A stretch of 64,000 nucleotides of DNA from Prorocentrum cordatum. Its lineage: Eukaryota; Sar; Dinophyceae; Prorocentrales; Prorocentraceae. This document shows positions 11,296 to 20,633 of this stretch, one piece after another. Under the pieces are notes generated by a model. The model had not been told where the DNA came from. It saw only the letters and a program-made list of their open reading frames with translations, and did not search any database. The stretch lies in NCBI GenBank assembly GCA_963575745.1, contig CAUYUJ010015714.1:131001-195000 (forward strand), given 5' to 3'. Numbering within the stretch: position 1 is the stretch's first letter; each line of letters begins with the position of its first letter. A program made the position numbers and the translations under genes.

Positions 11296-11706
11296 ATTGG
11301 GAGCAGGAAGCGCATCACTACAATTTGGAGGCATGCAGGATGAGCCGGTGTGTGGGATGCGGGTGTGCACGATGTCCCACGAGAGCGCCCGCGAAGGCAT
11401 GCACCACCACCCCCCCCTGTCCATCACAGACCTGCATCCTCCATGTGGTGGCGGTGGCGGTGGTGGTGGTGGTGCGTTTCCCTTTCCTGAGTGGTAGGGA
11501 ACGACGGCGGTAGGGAGCGGTACCGGAGGCCAACAGCAGCTTCCTCTGCCCGCTCTGGGCGGGGCTCCCTGCCAGTGTCGCCGCGGGCGCCAGGCGCCGC
11601 CTGCCCTCAACAGGTGGAAAAGGTACCCATACCGCTACCCTTCCCTCTTTTCCCCCTTTTGGTTATCCTTGGTGGCCCCCGCCGCCACCGCTGGATTCTC
11701 CTCCGC
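11296..11706. other. no secure gene; short GGT tract at 11440-11475
   Basis: GC-rich DNA with a short GGT/GGC repeat and no convincing frame. The - strand frame through the GGT tract is poly-Pro/Thr and has no other support. Confidence 0.4.
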
Positions 11707-11707
11707 C

Positions 11708-11775
11708 ATGTCCTTCGGCGAGCTGGTGCGGCGGGTGGCGGGGCCGCCGCCAGCCTGCCGCGGGCAGCGCGGCTG
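11708..11775 (+). CDS. possible first exon upstream of the 12093 exons
   Basis: An ATG at 11708 opens MSFGELVRRVAGPPPACRGQ before a stop at 11774. Two GT dinucleotides fall in phase 0 (after ELV-type codons near 11726 and 11735), the phase needed to join the exon at 12093. A further short phase-0 piece, TEGLPATSLW at about 11860-11890, lies between AG and GT dinucleotides. The join is only compatible, not demonstrated. Confidence 0.2.
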
Positions 11776-12092
11776 AGGCGGCCAGGCCAGGTTGCCCGCG
11801 TGGCGGGCCGCTGGCCAGGCCGCTGGCCAGGCCGCAGGCCGTGGTGCCTCACCACAGACCGAGGGTCTGCCCGCCACGTCCCTGTGGGTGGGGGCCCTTG
11901 GTCCTGCGCCGCGCTGGGGCGCGCCGCCTCGCTCGCGGATGGCCGCGAGCGGCTGAGCGCGGCGGGCGCGGGGGGCCGCTCGACCGCGTCTCGGTTTGCT
12001 CCACTCCACCCCTCCTCCCCCTCCTTCCCCTGCTCCACCTCCTCCCCCTTCTCCCCTCCTCGGGGTTCCGTCCGCCCCCGATCCTCATGTAG

Positions 12093-12253
12093 GCCGACCT
12101 CTGGACGGTGGCCTGGAGCTTCAGGCCAAAACTTGCCGCCTGCCCCCAGCGGGCCTGCTTCCGCCTATGGCTATCCGCGCAGGTGTTCGAGGCAGGTTTG
12201 GCGGCCCCATCGCGCTCGTGGAGCTTTGGACCCGCCGCTCTGGCTTGGCCTGG
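12093..12253 (+). CDS. internal exon, unknown protein
   Basis: A long pyrimidine tract (12000-12090) ends in TAG, and the following frame reads ADLWTVAWSFRPKLAACPQR, then ACFRLWLSAQVFEAGLAAPS, to WPG. The exon ends at a GT at 12254 in phase 2. That phase matches the next exon at 12399 exactly, which supplies the one missing base (Gly codon). The resulting protein is Trp/Arg-rich with no recognised domain. An alternative donor at 12183 exists in phase 0 but would not fit the next exon. The pyrimidine tract, AG, open frame, GT and phase fit together, so this is one of the better-supported exons, although no transcript has been seen. Confidence 0.5.
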
Positions 12254-12398
12254 GTTGCGGCTTTCTCTTCGTCGTCGTCCTCCTTCTTCTCCTCATCCTC
12301 CCCCTCCTCCTCCTTCTTCCCCTCCTCCCCCGCCCTGAATTTGTCATTCCTTCATTCCCCCTCCCTCTCCCAACCTTCTCTTTCCTCCCTTCCGCCAG
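12254..12398 (+). other. predicted intron made largely of CCT/TCC microsatellite
   Basis: 145 nt from GTTGCGG to CCGCCAG. Most of it is TCC, CTC and TTC triplets with two GTC stretches. Its length and pure pyrimidine content are typical of the introns that can be placed in this window. Confidence 0.45.
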
Positions 12399-12525
12399 CG
12401 TGGTAGGGCCCCCCCGCGAGGAAGCCGCATCAATGGAGATTGAGGTTCGGAGGATCGCGGTTCATGAAGGTGTTGGCCTTCTTGGGCCCCCGAGGGGATC
12501 CTCATCACCATGGCTGGATGTTTAA
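12399..12525 (+). CDS. terminal exon joined to 12093-12253
   Basis: After CCGCCAG the frame set by the upstream exon reads VVGPPREEAASMEIEVRRIA, then VHEGVGLLGPPRGSSSPWLDV and a TAA at 12523-12525. The C-terminus combines an acidic/basic segment with a Gly/Pro/Ser tail. The two exons together give about 95 residues plus whatever lies upstream. The AT-richer sequence that follows would be the 3' untranslated region. No family recognised. Confidence 0.5.
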
Positions 12526-13240
12526 GGTTGTGGTCATAAGTGTGAAAGTTATATTAGCAATGATGTGAGTTATAGGATGATGCTTAGAATTATCGATGTT
12601 ATTACTCTCACTCGCTCATGCTTGCACTCTCGTGTTCACTATTGCCATGTGTGGTTTGGACCCGCCCAGCTGAGGCGGGAGGGTGGACGCACCTATCGAA
12701 CGCTGAGTTTGATTCGGTATAAGATATCCTATCATCTGCCTGTTTCTTCTTGCATCAAGAGGTTGTGGGTGGAGAGATTTGGATCATTATGTACATAAGG
12801 TTTCCCAGAAAGGGGTCCATCCAAGCCCCCAAGGCGTCCCCCGAGTAAGCTCAAGACAGCCTTCAGACACACCAAAAGGATCTCCATGGTGCCCCTTCAC
12901 TCCAAGCTTGCCCGCTGCCTATGGAATATCCACCTTCGCTGGCCCTGGACATCTTGAACGTTCCTTATGATTCTCTCCTTGCGTCCGAAGGTCGCCCACA
13001 ATGGATAGAAGGCCTTTCCTTGCCACCACTTATTGGTAATCAATGTGAATTCGGTACGCTGTCCTGCTACTTTTTTTCCGACGCATGGCTAAGTCATGTC
13101 TGGTCATGTGCTTCATGTCGTGTGTACCTCTAAGTGTGTATGTGAAGATGCCATGGTTGCATATAACTGGTATTCGTTGTGTACAATGCACACACGGTTT
13201 CCTTAAACATTTGCCCTTGGGGGTGGACCCTCTCTGGAGA
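12526..13240. other. non-coding, AT-richer stretch; possible 3' UTR and intergenic DNA
   Basis: About 700 bp with clearly lower GC than its surroundings and no repeats. Short frames exist (for example 12921-13133) but nothing with a convincing signature. It may include the 3' untranslated region of the gene ending at 12525. Confidence 0.4.
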
Positions 13241-14167
13241 TCGTCGGGCCCCCGGGGCGTCTGGCGCTGGAGATTCGAATCCTGCAGCAATGCTCCAGAA
13301 GCTTCGGTCCCCCCTCCCAAGTCTGATCAACCTGGCTCCCCAGCCGTTCGCTTGCCGGGGCCAGCCTCTGCGCGGTTTTTCGGGCTGCGCCTGTGGCAGT
13401 GCGAAGAACCTCCCCGTGCCGCAGAAGACGTCGGCGTCGGCGCCGTCGCCCTGCGCCCCTCCCGCGCCGTCGCGAGGCCTCGCCTCCGCCGCGAGGCCTC
13501 GTCGCCTCGTCGCCGCCCATGGCGAGGGCGGCGCACCCCCGCCCGCCCTTCTGTTTTTGCAACACAGGCGCGTTGGCCCCGTTGCGGGCCCCACGACCAG
13601 CACCGACAGCTCGGCAGGTGTCGCAGGAAGATGGGGCCCATGGGCCCAGTGCAGCTCTCGCCTCGTCGCCACGAGGCCCGTCGCCGACGTCGACGTCGGC
13701 CTCAGCCGCACGCGCCGCGAGGCCTCGTCGCCGCCGTGCGCCCCTCCGCGCGGCCCTTCGCCGCCGTCCGCCGCGGCGACCTGGCCAGGGGCGGCGGCGC
13801 GCTGGGCGCGGCACTGGCGGCCGCGGGGCTCCGGTCGGCCCTCGCTCCCCTCCGCCTCGGGGCGTGGCCGTCGGCGTCGTCGTCGCCCGCCGCCGCTGGA
13901 TCGATCGAAGGCCGATGTTCGATCGATCGGTCGATCGAGCGGCTGTCGCCCCTCGATCGGGGTTCGCTGTCGTCCGTCGCCGCCGATCGATCGGTCGATC
14001 GAGGCTCCCTTCTGGGCCTCCGAGGGGACCCTCGGGGCCACGGCTGGGTCCGCCTCGCCTCTGCTGCCCTCCCCCCCGCCACAGGATGGCGTTGTCGTCG
14101 TCGCCCGGCGCCGCTCGGTCGATCGGGGGCCGAGGCTCGGAGGTCGAGAGCCTTCGTGTCGGAGGCC
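13241..14167. other. very GC-rich block with overlapping open frames
   Basis: Three + frames and two - frames stay open for 280 to 400 codons, which reflects base composition of the order of 70 percent GC. The + frame around 13760-13900 (AAVRRGDLARGGGALGAALA) has the best codon pattern, but I cannot choose between frames. Repeats of gcctcgtcgcc and palindromic gatcgatcg (13895-14010, 14115-14130) are present. The block ends where an inverted-repeat element begins. Confidence 0.35.
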
Positions 14168-14296
14168 TGGAGTTAAGTCCCTCTACAGGAGGAATATTCA
14201 AGGACAGTCTCGGGACGATTTTTGGGATATTGCTGGGAATTGTTTGAATTTCTGTGCAAAATCCGCCTGGGGGGGGCATGCTCGACACAAGCCTAG
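14168..14296 (+). mobile_element. inverted-repeat element family H, copy 1 (MITE-like)
   Basis: Starts with ttaagtccctctacaggagg and ends with ccgcctggggggggcatgctcgac. Compared with the other four copies (27823, 28752, 29090, 29626) it keeps the left end, the inner attcaa...gggacgattttt and the right-hand ccgcct. The ends are imperfect inverted repeats of each other. No coding capacity. Confidence 0.6.
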
Positions 14297-14479
14297 AGGT
14301 TGGTACCAGCACCAATCCTTGGTGCTTCGTGCATCCCAACAAGCTCATCATAAAACGACCTCAAGAAGGTTGCCCGAATGAGGGAAGTGTAGAAGCACGC
14401 AGTGGAGCAGCCGCTGTGGAAGCGCGTCGGGAGAGCAGAGAATTGAGGATCAGGATATGGGCGTTGCTGATATGTTGTT

Positions 14480-15060
14480 GTGAGAGATTCTTGGAGGGCT
14501 CTTGGAGCCGTATTTGGGCCCTCTGGTGGTCTCCGTGGGCGTTTTGGGGCACGCTTGGGGTCCGCTTGGGGCTCTTTCAGGGGGTCTCGAGGCCCTCTTG
14601 GGGCTCTTCTGGGGGGTCTGGGAGTCCTCTTGGGACGGTCTTGGGCCCCATAGCCAACAAAAGAGAACTGCTTTAATTCAGGTCCCCCCCCCTTTCGGAG
14701 GCCCAAATATGGCGTCTTGAAGCATTCCTGGGGCGCTCTTGGGCGCTCTTAGGACTGCCTTGGGACCCTCTAGGGCCCTTCTTGAAGCTCTCTTGGGCCA
14801 TCTTAGGGCCATCTTGAGGCTTCAGAAGCCAATCGGGAACCAAAAGGCGAGAAGGCACAACCTATTGATTGTCTTATGCTTTTGACGGGTTCTGGTTCCT
14901 TGGGATGCTCGGAGGGCACCTGACACCGTCTTGGAGCGGTTGGGGACCTCTTGGGAGAATGCCGGGCCATGGTAAGCTATCTTAGAGTAGCGTGGGCAAT
15001 ATTGGAAACCATCTTGTAGCATTTCGGGCCCTCTTGGAGCCCTCTTGGACAAATCTTGGA
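14480..15060 (+). repeat. TCTTGGGGCC-type minisatellite, second locus
   Basis: Same degenerate units as at 8335-8965, in the same order relative to neighbouring repeats, including the shared pattern catcttgaggc.tc.g..gccatcgg.a.c near 14812 and 8685. Confidence 0.8.
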
Positions 15061-15990
15061 CGCTCCAATCCGTCCCCCCCGTCCAGACCCAGGGCGGGTA
15101 AGGGGAGAGATCAAGTTACTCCAAGCCGCAAGCCGTGTCGCTCACTCCCACGTACCCTCCCATTACATAGGCAGCACCCGAGTTTAGGGGCCGCCATCGA
15201 CGACCATCGGAAACCAATGCGGACGCCAGCCAGGTGCGCGCTGCCCGCGAGATGCGCCGCACTTGCCAGGTGCGCCCCTCGCACCAGGGGCGCCACATTG
15301 CGTGATATGTGGACCGCCCCACATCCCGTGTCCAAAACAAACAATACAACGTGACGGAGGGTTTACGAGCACTGTGTATTGTGTGTGTGTGGGTGTGGGT
15401 GTGCAACCGCGTTCTTGTTGCATTTGATTTGACAGGGGTAGTAGGCCTGTGCCCAGCAGGTAATATGCGGCCTCCCCCCACCGTTCCTGGCAAAGTGAAC
15501 TTTTCATTCGTTTTGCAACTGAGCGTGGGCCTGTGCACAGCAGACAAGATGTCGCCTCCCCGCCGTCCCTTTCACAAATCCAGCAAAGTGATCGCGGTGG
15601 GTCCGCGCATGATTCAGAATTTGATGCAGAGTGCACGTCGTATAGTTTTTTGCACGGGATGGTGGGAGGGTCTTGGCATTGCACACAGTAGGCAATTTGT
15701 CCGCACTCGCGCCGTCTCTGTCAAAAACCGAAAGAGAGTGATCGCAGGGCGTCCGCACAAGATCCAGATTTTTAGTGCAACGTGCACCGTGTATTGTTTT
15801 TGACAGAGCTGGCGTGGGGGGGGCAGCATTGTCCCGGGTTTGTCGCCGGTCTCGTGGGGGAGGGGGTGAATAAGGAACAGTGGTCAACCTCTCTCCCGAG
15901 CAGGAGAAGGAGATGTTTCGGAAGGGAAGAAACAATTCATCATACCACCTTCGCCCAGAGGGCTGGTGGGATATCAGCAGTTGCCACCAC
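15060..15990 (+). repeat. composite repeat, copy 2
   Basis: Collinear with 8940-9830 and 10830-10930: cgctccaatccg, ggtaagggga, ctcactccca, the GCGCCA minisatellite (15225-15300, shorter here), about four units of roughly 125 bp with cagcagg, gtc.aaaacc, tgatcgc.g.g.ccgc and catgattcag, then a region with gtggtcaac..ctcccgagcaggagaagg. The GAC tract and G-rich array of copy 1 are absent, so those were inserted or expanded in copy 1 only. A (GT)n stretch lies at 15380-15400. Confidence 0.75.
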
Positions 15991-16365
15991 CAAGGGAAGG
16001 TGATTCCGATCTCGATGGTGGTTGTGAGATTCTGGCTTGGGTGGCCGAAATTACTTCTAGCAGCAAAATCTAGGATCATCTTCCCCCGTTGGAGGCACCC
16101 CGCATGTCGGTGTTGGTTCCGCATTCCCAAGCTTCCACTCGTAGCCACGACTGGGTCCGCGTTGGCTCTGTCGCCCCCCCCCCGCCACGTGGCGAGGTTG
16201 TCATCATCGTCGTCGGCGCCGGTGGCTTGGGACGCCTGCGAGGACACTTAGAGACCTCCGCGAAAGTATCCGTGAACTCTCAAAGACCGCCGAGGACCGC
16301 CGAAGGCCTGCGACATACTGGAAGCCTAATCCTCGCCTCCTTGCCACCGCCGCCACCGTCGTGAG
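15991..16365. other. no gene recognised
   Basis: About 370 bp of mixed composition with short open frames on both strands and no convincing signal. Confidence 0.35.
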
Positions 16366-16369
16366 CCGT

Positions 16370-16600
16370 CGTCGACGTCATTTTCGTCGTTGTCGTCGTC
16401 GTCGTCGCCGTCGTCGTAGCCGTCGTCGCCACCGCCGCTCGATCGATCGAGGATGGAGGTTCGAAGTTCGAGGTTAATCGAGGATGGAGCATGGAGGGTA
16501 GAGGTCTCCGCCGCCGCCATTGCTGCCGTCGTCGCCGTTGTCGTCGTCGTCGTCGCTGTCGTCGTCGTCATCGTCGTTATTGTCGTTGTCGTCTCGTCGT
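16370..16600 (+). repeat. (GTC/GTT)n tract with GATCGATCGAGG motifs
   Basis: Two blocks of GTC triplets (16378-16435 and 16520-16600) are separated by cgatcgatcgaggatggaggttcga, which recurs in similar form at 16617-16640 and 14115-14150. Confidence 0.85.
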
Positions 16601-16899
16601 CGCCGTCGCCGATCGAGCTGGGATCGATCGATCGAGGACCGAGGTTCAAGGATCGAGTGTCCTGGACGTTCGCGGCCCTAACGTTCCCCCTCGTCAGTGC
16701 CACCGAGATGTGTACGCAGTACTGCACAGACACATTGTCGCAGGAGAAGCAGGCGCAGGAGAGTGGCCAGAAAGCCGTGCCAGAGAGCCGTGCCCTCCTG
16801 CATCGGTCCGAGTCTGGGTCTACTGGGCACCTGTCAGCCCAGGCTTCTGATGCTTTGCTTTTCACAGCACGGGCCCCCTCCGACCTCGCGGCAATTTGA
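16453..16899 (+). CDS. possible 148-residue protein with a poly-Val membrane segment
   Basis: The ATG at 16453 opens a frame to a TGA at 16897-16899. Residues 1-18 are charged (MEVRSSRLIEDGAWRVEV). Residues 19-47 come from the GTC repeat and form an uninterrupted Ala/Val/Ile run that would act as a transmembrane helix or signal anchor. The rest (WTFAALTFPLVSATEMCTQY, then SQEKQAQESGQKAVPESRAL and SDALLFTARAPSDLAAI) is a non-repetitive hydrophilic region with Cys, Gln and Ser. The unique C-terminal half is what makes it credible. It could equally be a terminal exon whose intron holds the GTC tract. No family recognised. Confidence 0.4.
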   Translation: MEVRSSRLIEDGAWRVEVSAAAIAAVVAVVVVVVAVVVVIVVIVVVVSSSPSPIELGSIDRGPRFKDRVSWTFAALTFPLVSATEMCTQYCTDTLSQEKQAQESGQKAVPESRALLHRSESGSTGHLSAQASDALLFTARAPSDLAAI

Positions 16900-17099
16900 G
16901 GCATAGTTTTTGTTCGTCCCAGATCGTTATTTCACGGCCCCAAGAGCCCGAACGCGGCCCCAGGTGCGCCGAAAGCCATGATTACTTTCGTCTTCTCCCC
17001 TCCGCCCCAGTCCCGAGTCGTCCCGATTCCTGGGCTGTTGCAGGTCATTGCCTCCGCAACTGCAGGGATTCGTCGCGAATCGCTCCCCTCAGCTTTCCC
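16900..17099. other. no gene recognised
   Basis: Short spacer with tcccgagtcgtcccgattcc and no clear frame, leading into a pyrimidine tract. Confidence 0.35.
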
Positions 17100-17165
17100 C
17101 CTCCTCCTTCTCCTCCTCCCTCTCCTCCTCCTCCTCCTCCTCTTCCTCTTCCTCCTCCCAACGCT
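17100..17165 (+). repeat. (CTC)n pyrimidine tract
   Basis: CTCCTC and CTTCCTC triplets upstream of an exon-like segment. A second tract lies at 17455-17502. Confidence 0.85.
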
Positions 17166-17175
17166 TCGCGGAAAG

Positions 17176-17340
17176 AAGCGCCCTCTCGCCCTTGCCTTTT
17201 GCCGCAAGGCCCTGGAGGCCTTTGGGGGGATGGCGCCGCCCCCCCGCCTTGACGGCTGCCCCGAGGCTGGCGCACCTGGGTCTGCGCGAGGGCCGCCCGA
17301 TTCAGCTGCAGCAGGGCGCCCCCGGCGGCCGAAGGGGGGG
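17176..17340 (+). CDS. exon-like segment between two pyrimidine tracts
   Basis: After an AG at about 17175 one frame reads RPLALAFCRKALEAFGGMAP, then PPRLDGCPEAGAPGSARGPP. Codons end in G or C as in other exons here. A second frame (LAHLGLREGRPIQLQQGAPG) is also plausible, so the frame is not settled. The segment ends in a G-run near 17340 and is followed by a second CTC tract, the setting expected for an internal exon. No family recognised. Confidence 0.3.
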
Positions 17341-17502
17341 GGGGTCGGGGAGGGCAGGGGCCGCTCCGGTGCGGTCGCAGTGAGTGTGGCGGGGGGGCTC
17401 GTGTGGGATCGCTTCTCCGCGTCTCTCCTCCCTGCACCACCTCTTTTTTCTCCTTCCCGATTCTCCTCCTCCTCCTTTTCCTCCTCCTCCTCCAGATGCC
17501 GT

Positions 17503-17852
17503 GGCACCTCGAAGCAGCTTCGCAGCAGCGTCGATATAGTCCACAGGGGACCCGTCTGGCTTTCCGCCGAACGCGGTGCCGGACACAGGCGGCCCGCTGG
17601 CCGATGACTCTCCGCGTTCTTGGACTGGACCCTCTGCATGCGGCTGGGTTGCGTATGGATGAGGTGATTCGTGCATGCCCCGACACTAACATCATCGCAT
17701 TGGCGAGGACTCGATCGACCCATCGGAAGAGTGATCAGATCTTTGGAAGGAGAGCTCTCGGCAAGTACTCGAAGCAGAGGCCGCTGATGGCCGCTCTACG
17801 AATCGGTCGACAGGCTGCGAGCGATGTTGCACCCATCCATCTCCCATACTAA
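17503..17852 (+). CDS. possible exon after a CTC tract, 116 codons to a stop
   Basis: The tract at 17455-17502 ends in CTCCAG and is followed by ATGCCGTGG. The frame stays open to a TAA at 17850: it contains MTLRVLGLDPLHAAGLRMDE, then VIRACPDTNIIALARTRS. A competing frame over the first 110 bp (RGTSKQLRSSVDIVHRGPVW) is also protein-like. Composition from here to 19.4 kb is more balanced than the flanks and lacks repeats. Could be a terminal exon or part of a decayed gene. No family recognised. Confidence 0.35.
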
Positions 17853-19470
17853 TATTCGCAGAATGTGGGCGAGCCCCCCCTTGGGGCCTACGGCAGAGCG
17901 ATGGCCGTCCGTTTCCTGCTCGGCCCGCTGGACATTAGATAGTACTTTACGTTCCACCCAACCAGTCGGAGTACGCGAAGGAAGTCCCGAAATACTAGCA
18001 AACGGCGAAGGTCCCGATCAACCTGGTACGACTCTGTATTCTCGTCTTCTCCCTTCAGAAGTACAGCAAAATTGTATGAGGAACTGGACGACGGCCAATG
18101 CATCAGCCGTGCAGCTGGCTCATGGCAGGGAATTGACATTACCGCGTTGGGAGCTGGTCACGGCCGCAAGCATCGACGGCATGGAGCAGGTGACCGCCTA
18201 CGACATTTGCGCGGACAACACCACACACTGGCCATGAATACTCGAATTGCCGATCTTCAATATTTTGTTTGGCACTCCTGTCGGACAGAGTTGTATTGAT
18301 TTTCTTTGCGCCCCATTGGGCCTGACAGGGCGTATGAAACAATGCCACCCGTTGCGTCTGCCCGGCGCTTCTTTTCGACCATATGGTGGGGCCCCCTCGT
18401 GACCGTGTGCCATTGTACATGGACATGATATGCATCATGAGCCGCGCCCCGCGAGAAAATACCATCCGCCTCCATCACCCGGGGACTCAGCGCCCAGAGT
18501 ATCTCCGAGCTGTGCACACTAAACTGCTGGCGTATGAACATACATACGTGAAGATCATTGCTGTTGACGTGAGGACGACCCGACGAGATTCTTGAGTGCG
18601 ACCTTCATTGAGGCGGGACACCGTTTCTCCAAGGCAAAGACCACGACGGACGATACCTACAACCAGGGCAAGCAACAGCGTGAACACTTACTGCGAGCAC
18701 GGGTTGACGTTGGACTGGCACGTACTCGCGCAGATGACCAGACACTGGCGGAATGCACTTTCCAGTTCAGGTGGATCTCACAGCAACTCCGACGGCAGCG
18801 ACAGGAATTACACCGGCGCCGACGTGAAGTTGTTCTACAATAGTTCGATGAGGTGTGCATTTGTCGTAAGGTGGCGGCGGCGATGAGACCTACGCGCGCG
18901 GCGGGTTGATGCAAGGGCGGCGCGGCAAATCGAGATGGAACATTGATTCGAAGTGGTGCGTTCGCAGAGGCAGATCTGACATAGTTTGGCCACTACCTTG
19001 AAGTGAAAGTGGCATGAGCGCCACGCCGAAGACAATGGAGCAAGCTTTAGCAGACTAATTCCGATCCTGGACTTGTTTGCGCGTTTAGATGGGCGCTGAC
19101 GGTTGTGAGTCGGCACAGCAGGGTGATTGACGCATCGAGAAGTATCTTTAGACGAACTCAGAAGCGCGGGGAAGTGCCGACGACGACGTCTCCGACAGAG
19201 CTTAGGCGGATGTGCGGATGTGCTTCGACCCGAACGGAACTCTTTCGACAGATCCGAGGGGCGAACCGTCATTGGCCGCGGCTGAGGAAGACTGCCGCGC
19301 CAGAGCCGGAGGGCCGTCGCACCTCGCGCGCGACGAGCGCGCTGGGCAAGGCTCGTCATCGCGAAATGTTTTACATCCTACATGATTTCGAGTGCGGCTG
19401 TGCCCCGGGCCAGCGGCGCGAGGGCGTTCTTGTTGTAGATGAGATTATAGGTTGGGGCCTCGCGGGAGGT
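17853..19470 (+). other. unique-sequence block with fragmented coding-like frames
   Basis: About 1.6 kb without repeats and with balanced composition. Coding-like stretches change frame repeatedly: NVGEPPLGAYGRAMAVRFLL near 17865, NQSEYAKEVPKY near 17970, VQLAHGRELTLPRWELVTAA near 18115, RVPLYMDMICIMSRAPREN near 18405, TFIEAGHRFSKAKTTTDDTY near 18604, and ADVRMCFDPNGTLSTDPRGE near 19208. No pair can be joined with confident splice sites. This suggests either a decayed gene with many indels or several small exons that cannot be resolved by eye. The - strand also has open frames here. Confidence 0.35.
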
Positions 19471-19483
19471 GCGCGCGCGCGTG

Positions 19484-19515
19484 CGCGTGTGCGCGGGGGG
19501 GGGGGGGGGGGGCCA
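19484..19515 (+). repeat. (CG/TG)n followed by G-run
   Basis: A short alternating purine-pyrimidine stretch (gcgcgcgcgtgcgcgtgtgcgc) runs into 17 guanines, a combination prone to Z-DNA and quadruplex formation. Confidence 0.7.
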
Positions 19516-19850
19516 GAGGGGGCGGCCCGTCTGCTCGCGTCACCTGCTCGCAAGCAAGACCAGAACACATTAACCCACGTATCCAACGATTCAAACGCAG
19601 CGCGGTGCCCTTGGAGACTCCAGCGGGGGGCGCGGCCTTGAAGACGGGAGAAGGCGGGCTCAGTGGGGGCCCGCGCGTTGTCTAGCTATTTCGTGGGACA
19701 TTTGTTAGGCCTCAAACCTAATGGAAGTGCGCAATCCAGTCGATCGACCCGAAAACATCGGGGCCAGCGGCGACGTGGAGGGGGAGGGGGGCGCGCGCGC
19801 GCTGACGACGTCTTTAATTGCATGTGGTTTCAGTTCAGACTCCCATGGGC

Positions 19851-20374
19851 GATCTCCGCTGCGCGCTGCGAAATTGCGACGGCGATTTAGACCGGAAGCT
19901 CGGGGCATTGAAGCGGGCCCGAAGCCCCGCCGACCAGGAATTGCACGTGCATTTTTACAAGGCGTGGTCTGCCGCCTGCAAACGGCCGGCGCGCCCCCGC
20001 CCAGAGCTGGCACTTGGGAACTTCAAGCGCGCGGCGCGGCGCCTCGGCGCGACGCTGAAGGTCGACCTGCGCGCCGAGGTCGAGACCGGCAGACGCTGCG
20101 CGGCATGTGCAGGCCCTTTTACAGGTTCATGGGGCAGAGCGCGGTCTCTTTCGCTTTGGCATCGATGCAGGCGGGCATTTTGCTTCAATTTCGCACAGAA
20201 TGCCGCCCCCTCGGGCCGGGGCAGCCGTTGCGCAACCCCGTCCAAAACGCTCGGCTCGATGATCAGATCGCTGGATCCGGTCGCCGAGCGAAGCCATGAC
20301 GATCTGCGACGCGCCAAGAAGATCATCGACGAAACAAATCCCGGCGCGCCGGCGAATCGCATCTTCGGAGACTG
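19851..20374 (+). CDS. possible ORF, 174 codons, unknown product
   Basis: The ATG at 19851 opens a frame starting MGDLRCALRNCDGDLDRKLG, continuing with KRARSPADQELHVHFYKAWS and ending RRAKKIIDETNPGAPANRIFGD before a TGA at 20372. The start and end have good codon bias toward G/C-ending codons. Between about 20100 and 20290 a different frame (FYRFMGQSAVSFALASMQAG) looks at least as protein-like, so a pair of compensating shifts is possible. An AG at 19830 would serve as acceptor if this is an internal exon. No family recognised. Confidence 0.3.
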
Positions 20375-20633
20375 AGCTTATCATGCGTCGGCTGCGCTGG
20401 CACGCGCGCTGGGCCGCGGACCCCTCGAGGCGCTCTCAGGGGCCATGTCTCCCATTAGGTTTGTCGAAGTTCCAGGGGGTCGAAGGGGGGCGTCGACGCG
20501 GGGGCTTTCCGCTTGTCTTGGCATGGCCGTGGCTCCGCGGACTCGAGGAGGACTTCCAGAGGGCAGCTGAAGACTGATGACGGGGGGGGGGGCGGGGCGC
20601 TCGCGAGCGCCGCGCCTGTAAGCCTTGCCGTCA

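Noticed and set aside
13130-14351. Overlapping frames of 280-400 codons on both strands
   Set aside because: GC content makes stops rare; three + and two - frames are open at once and none has a clear start, acceptor or unique signature over its length.
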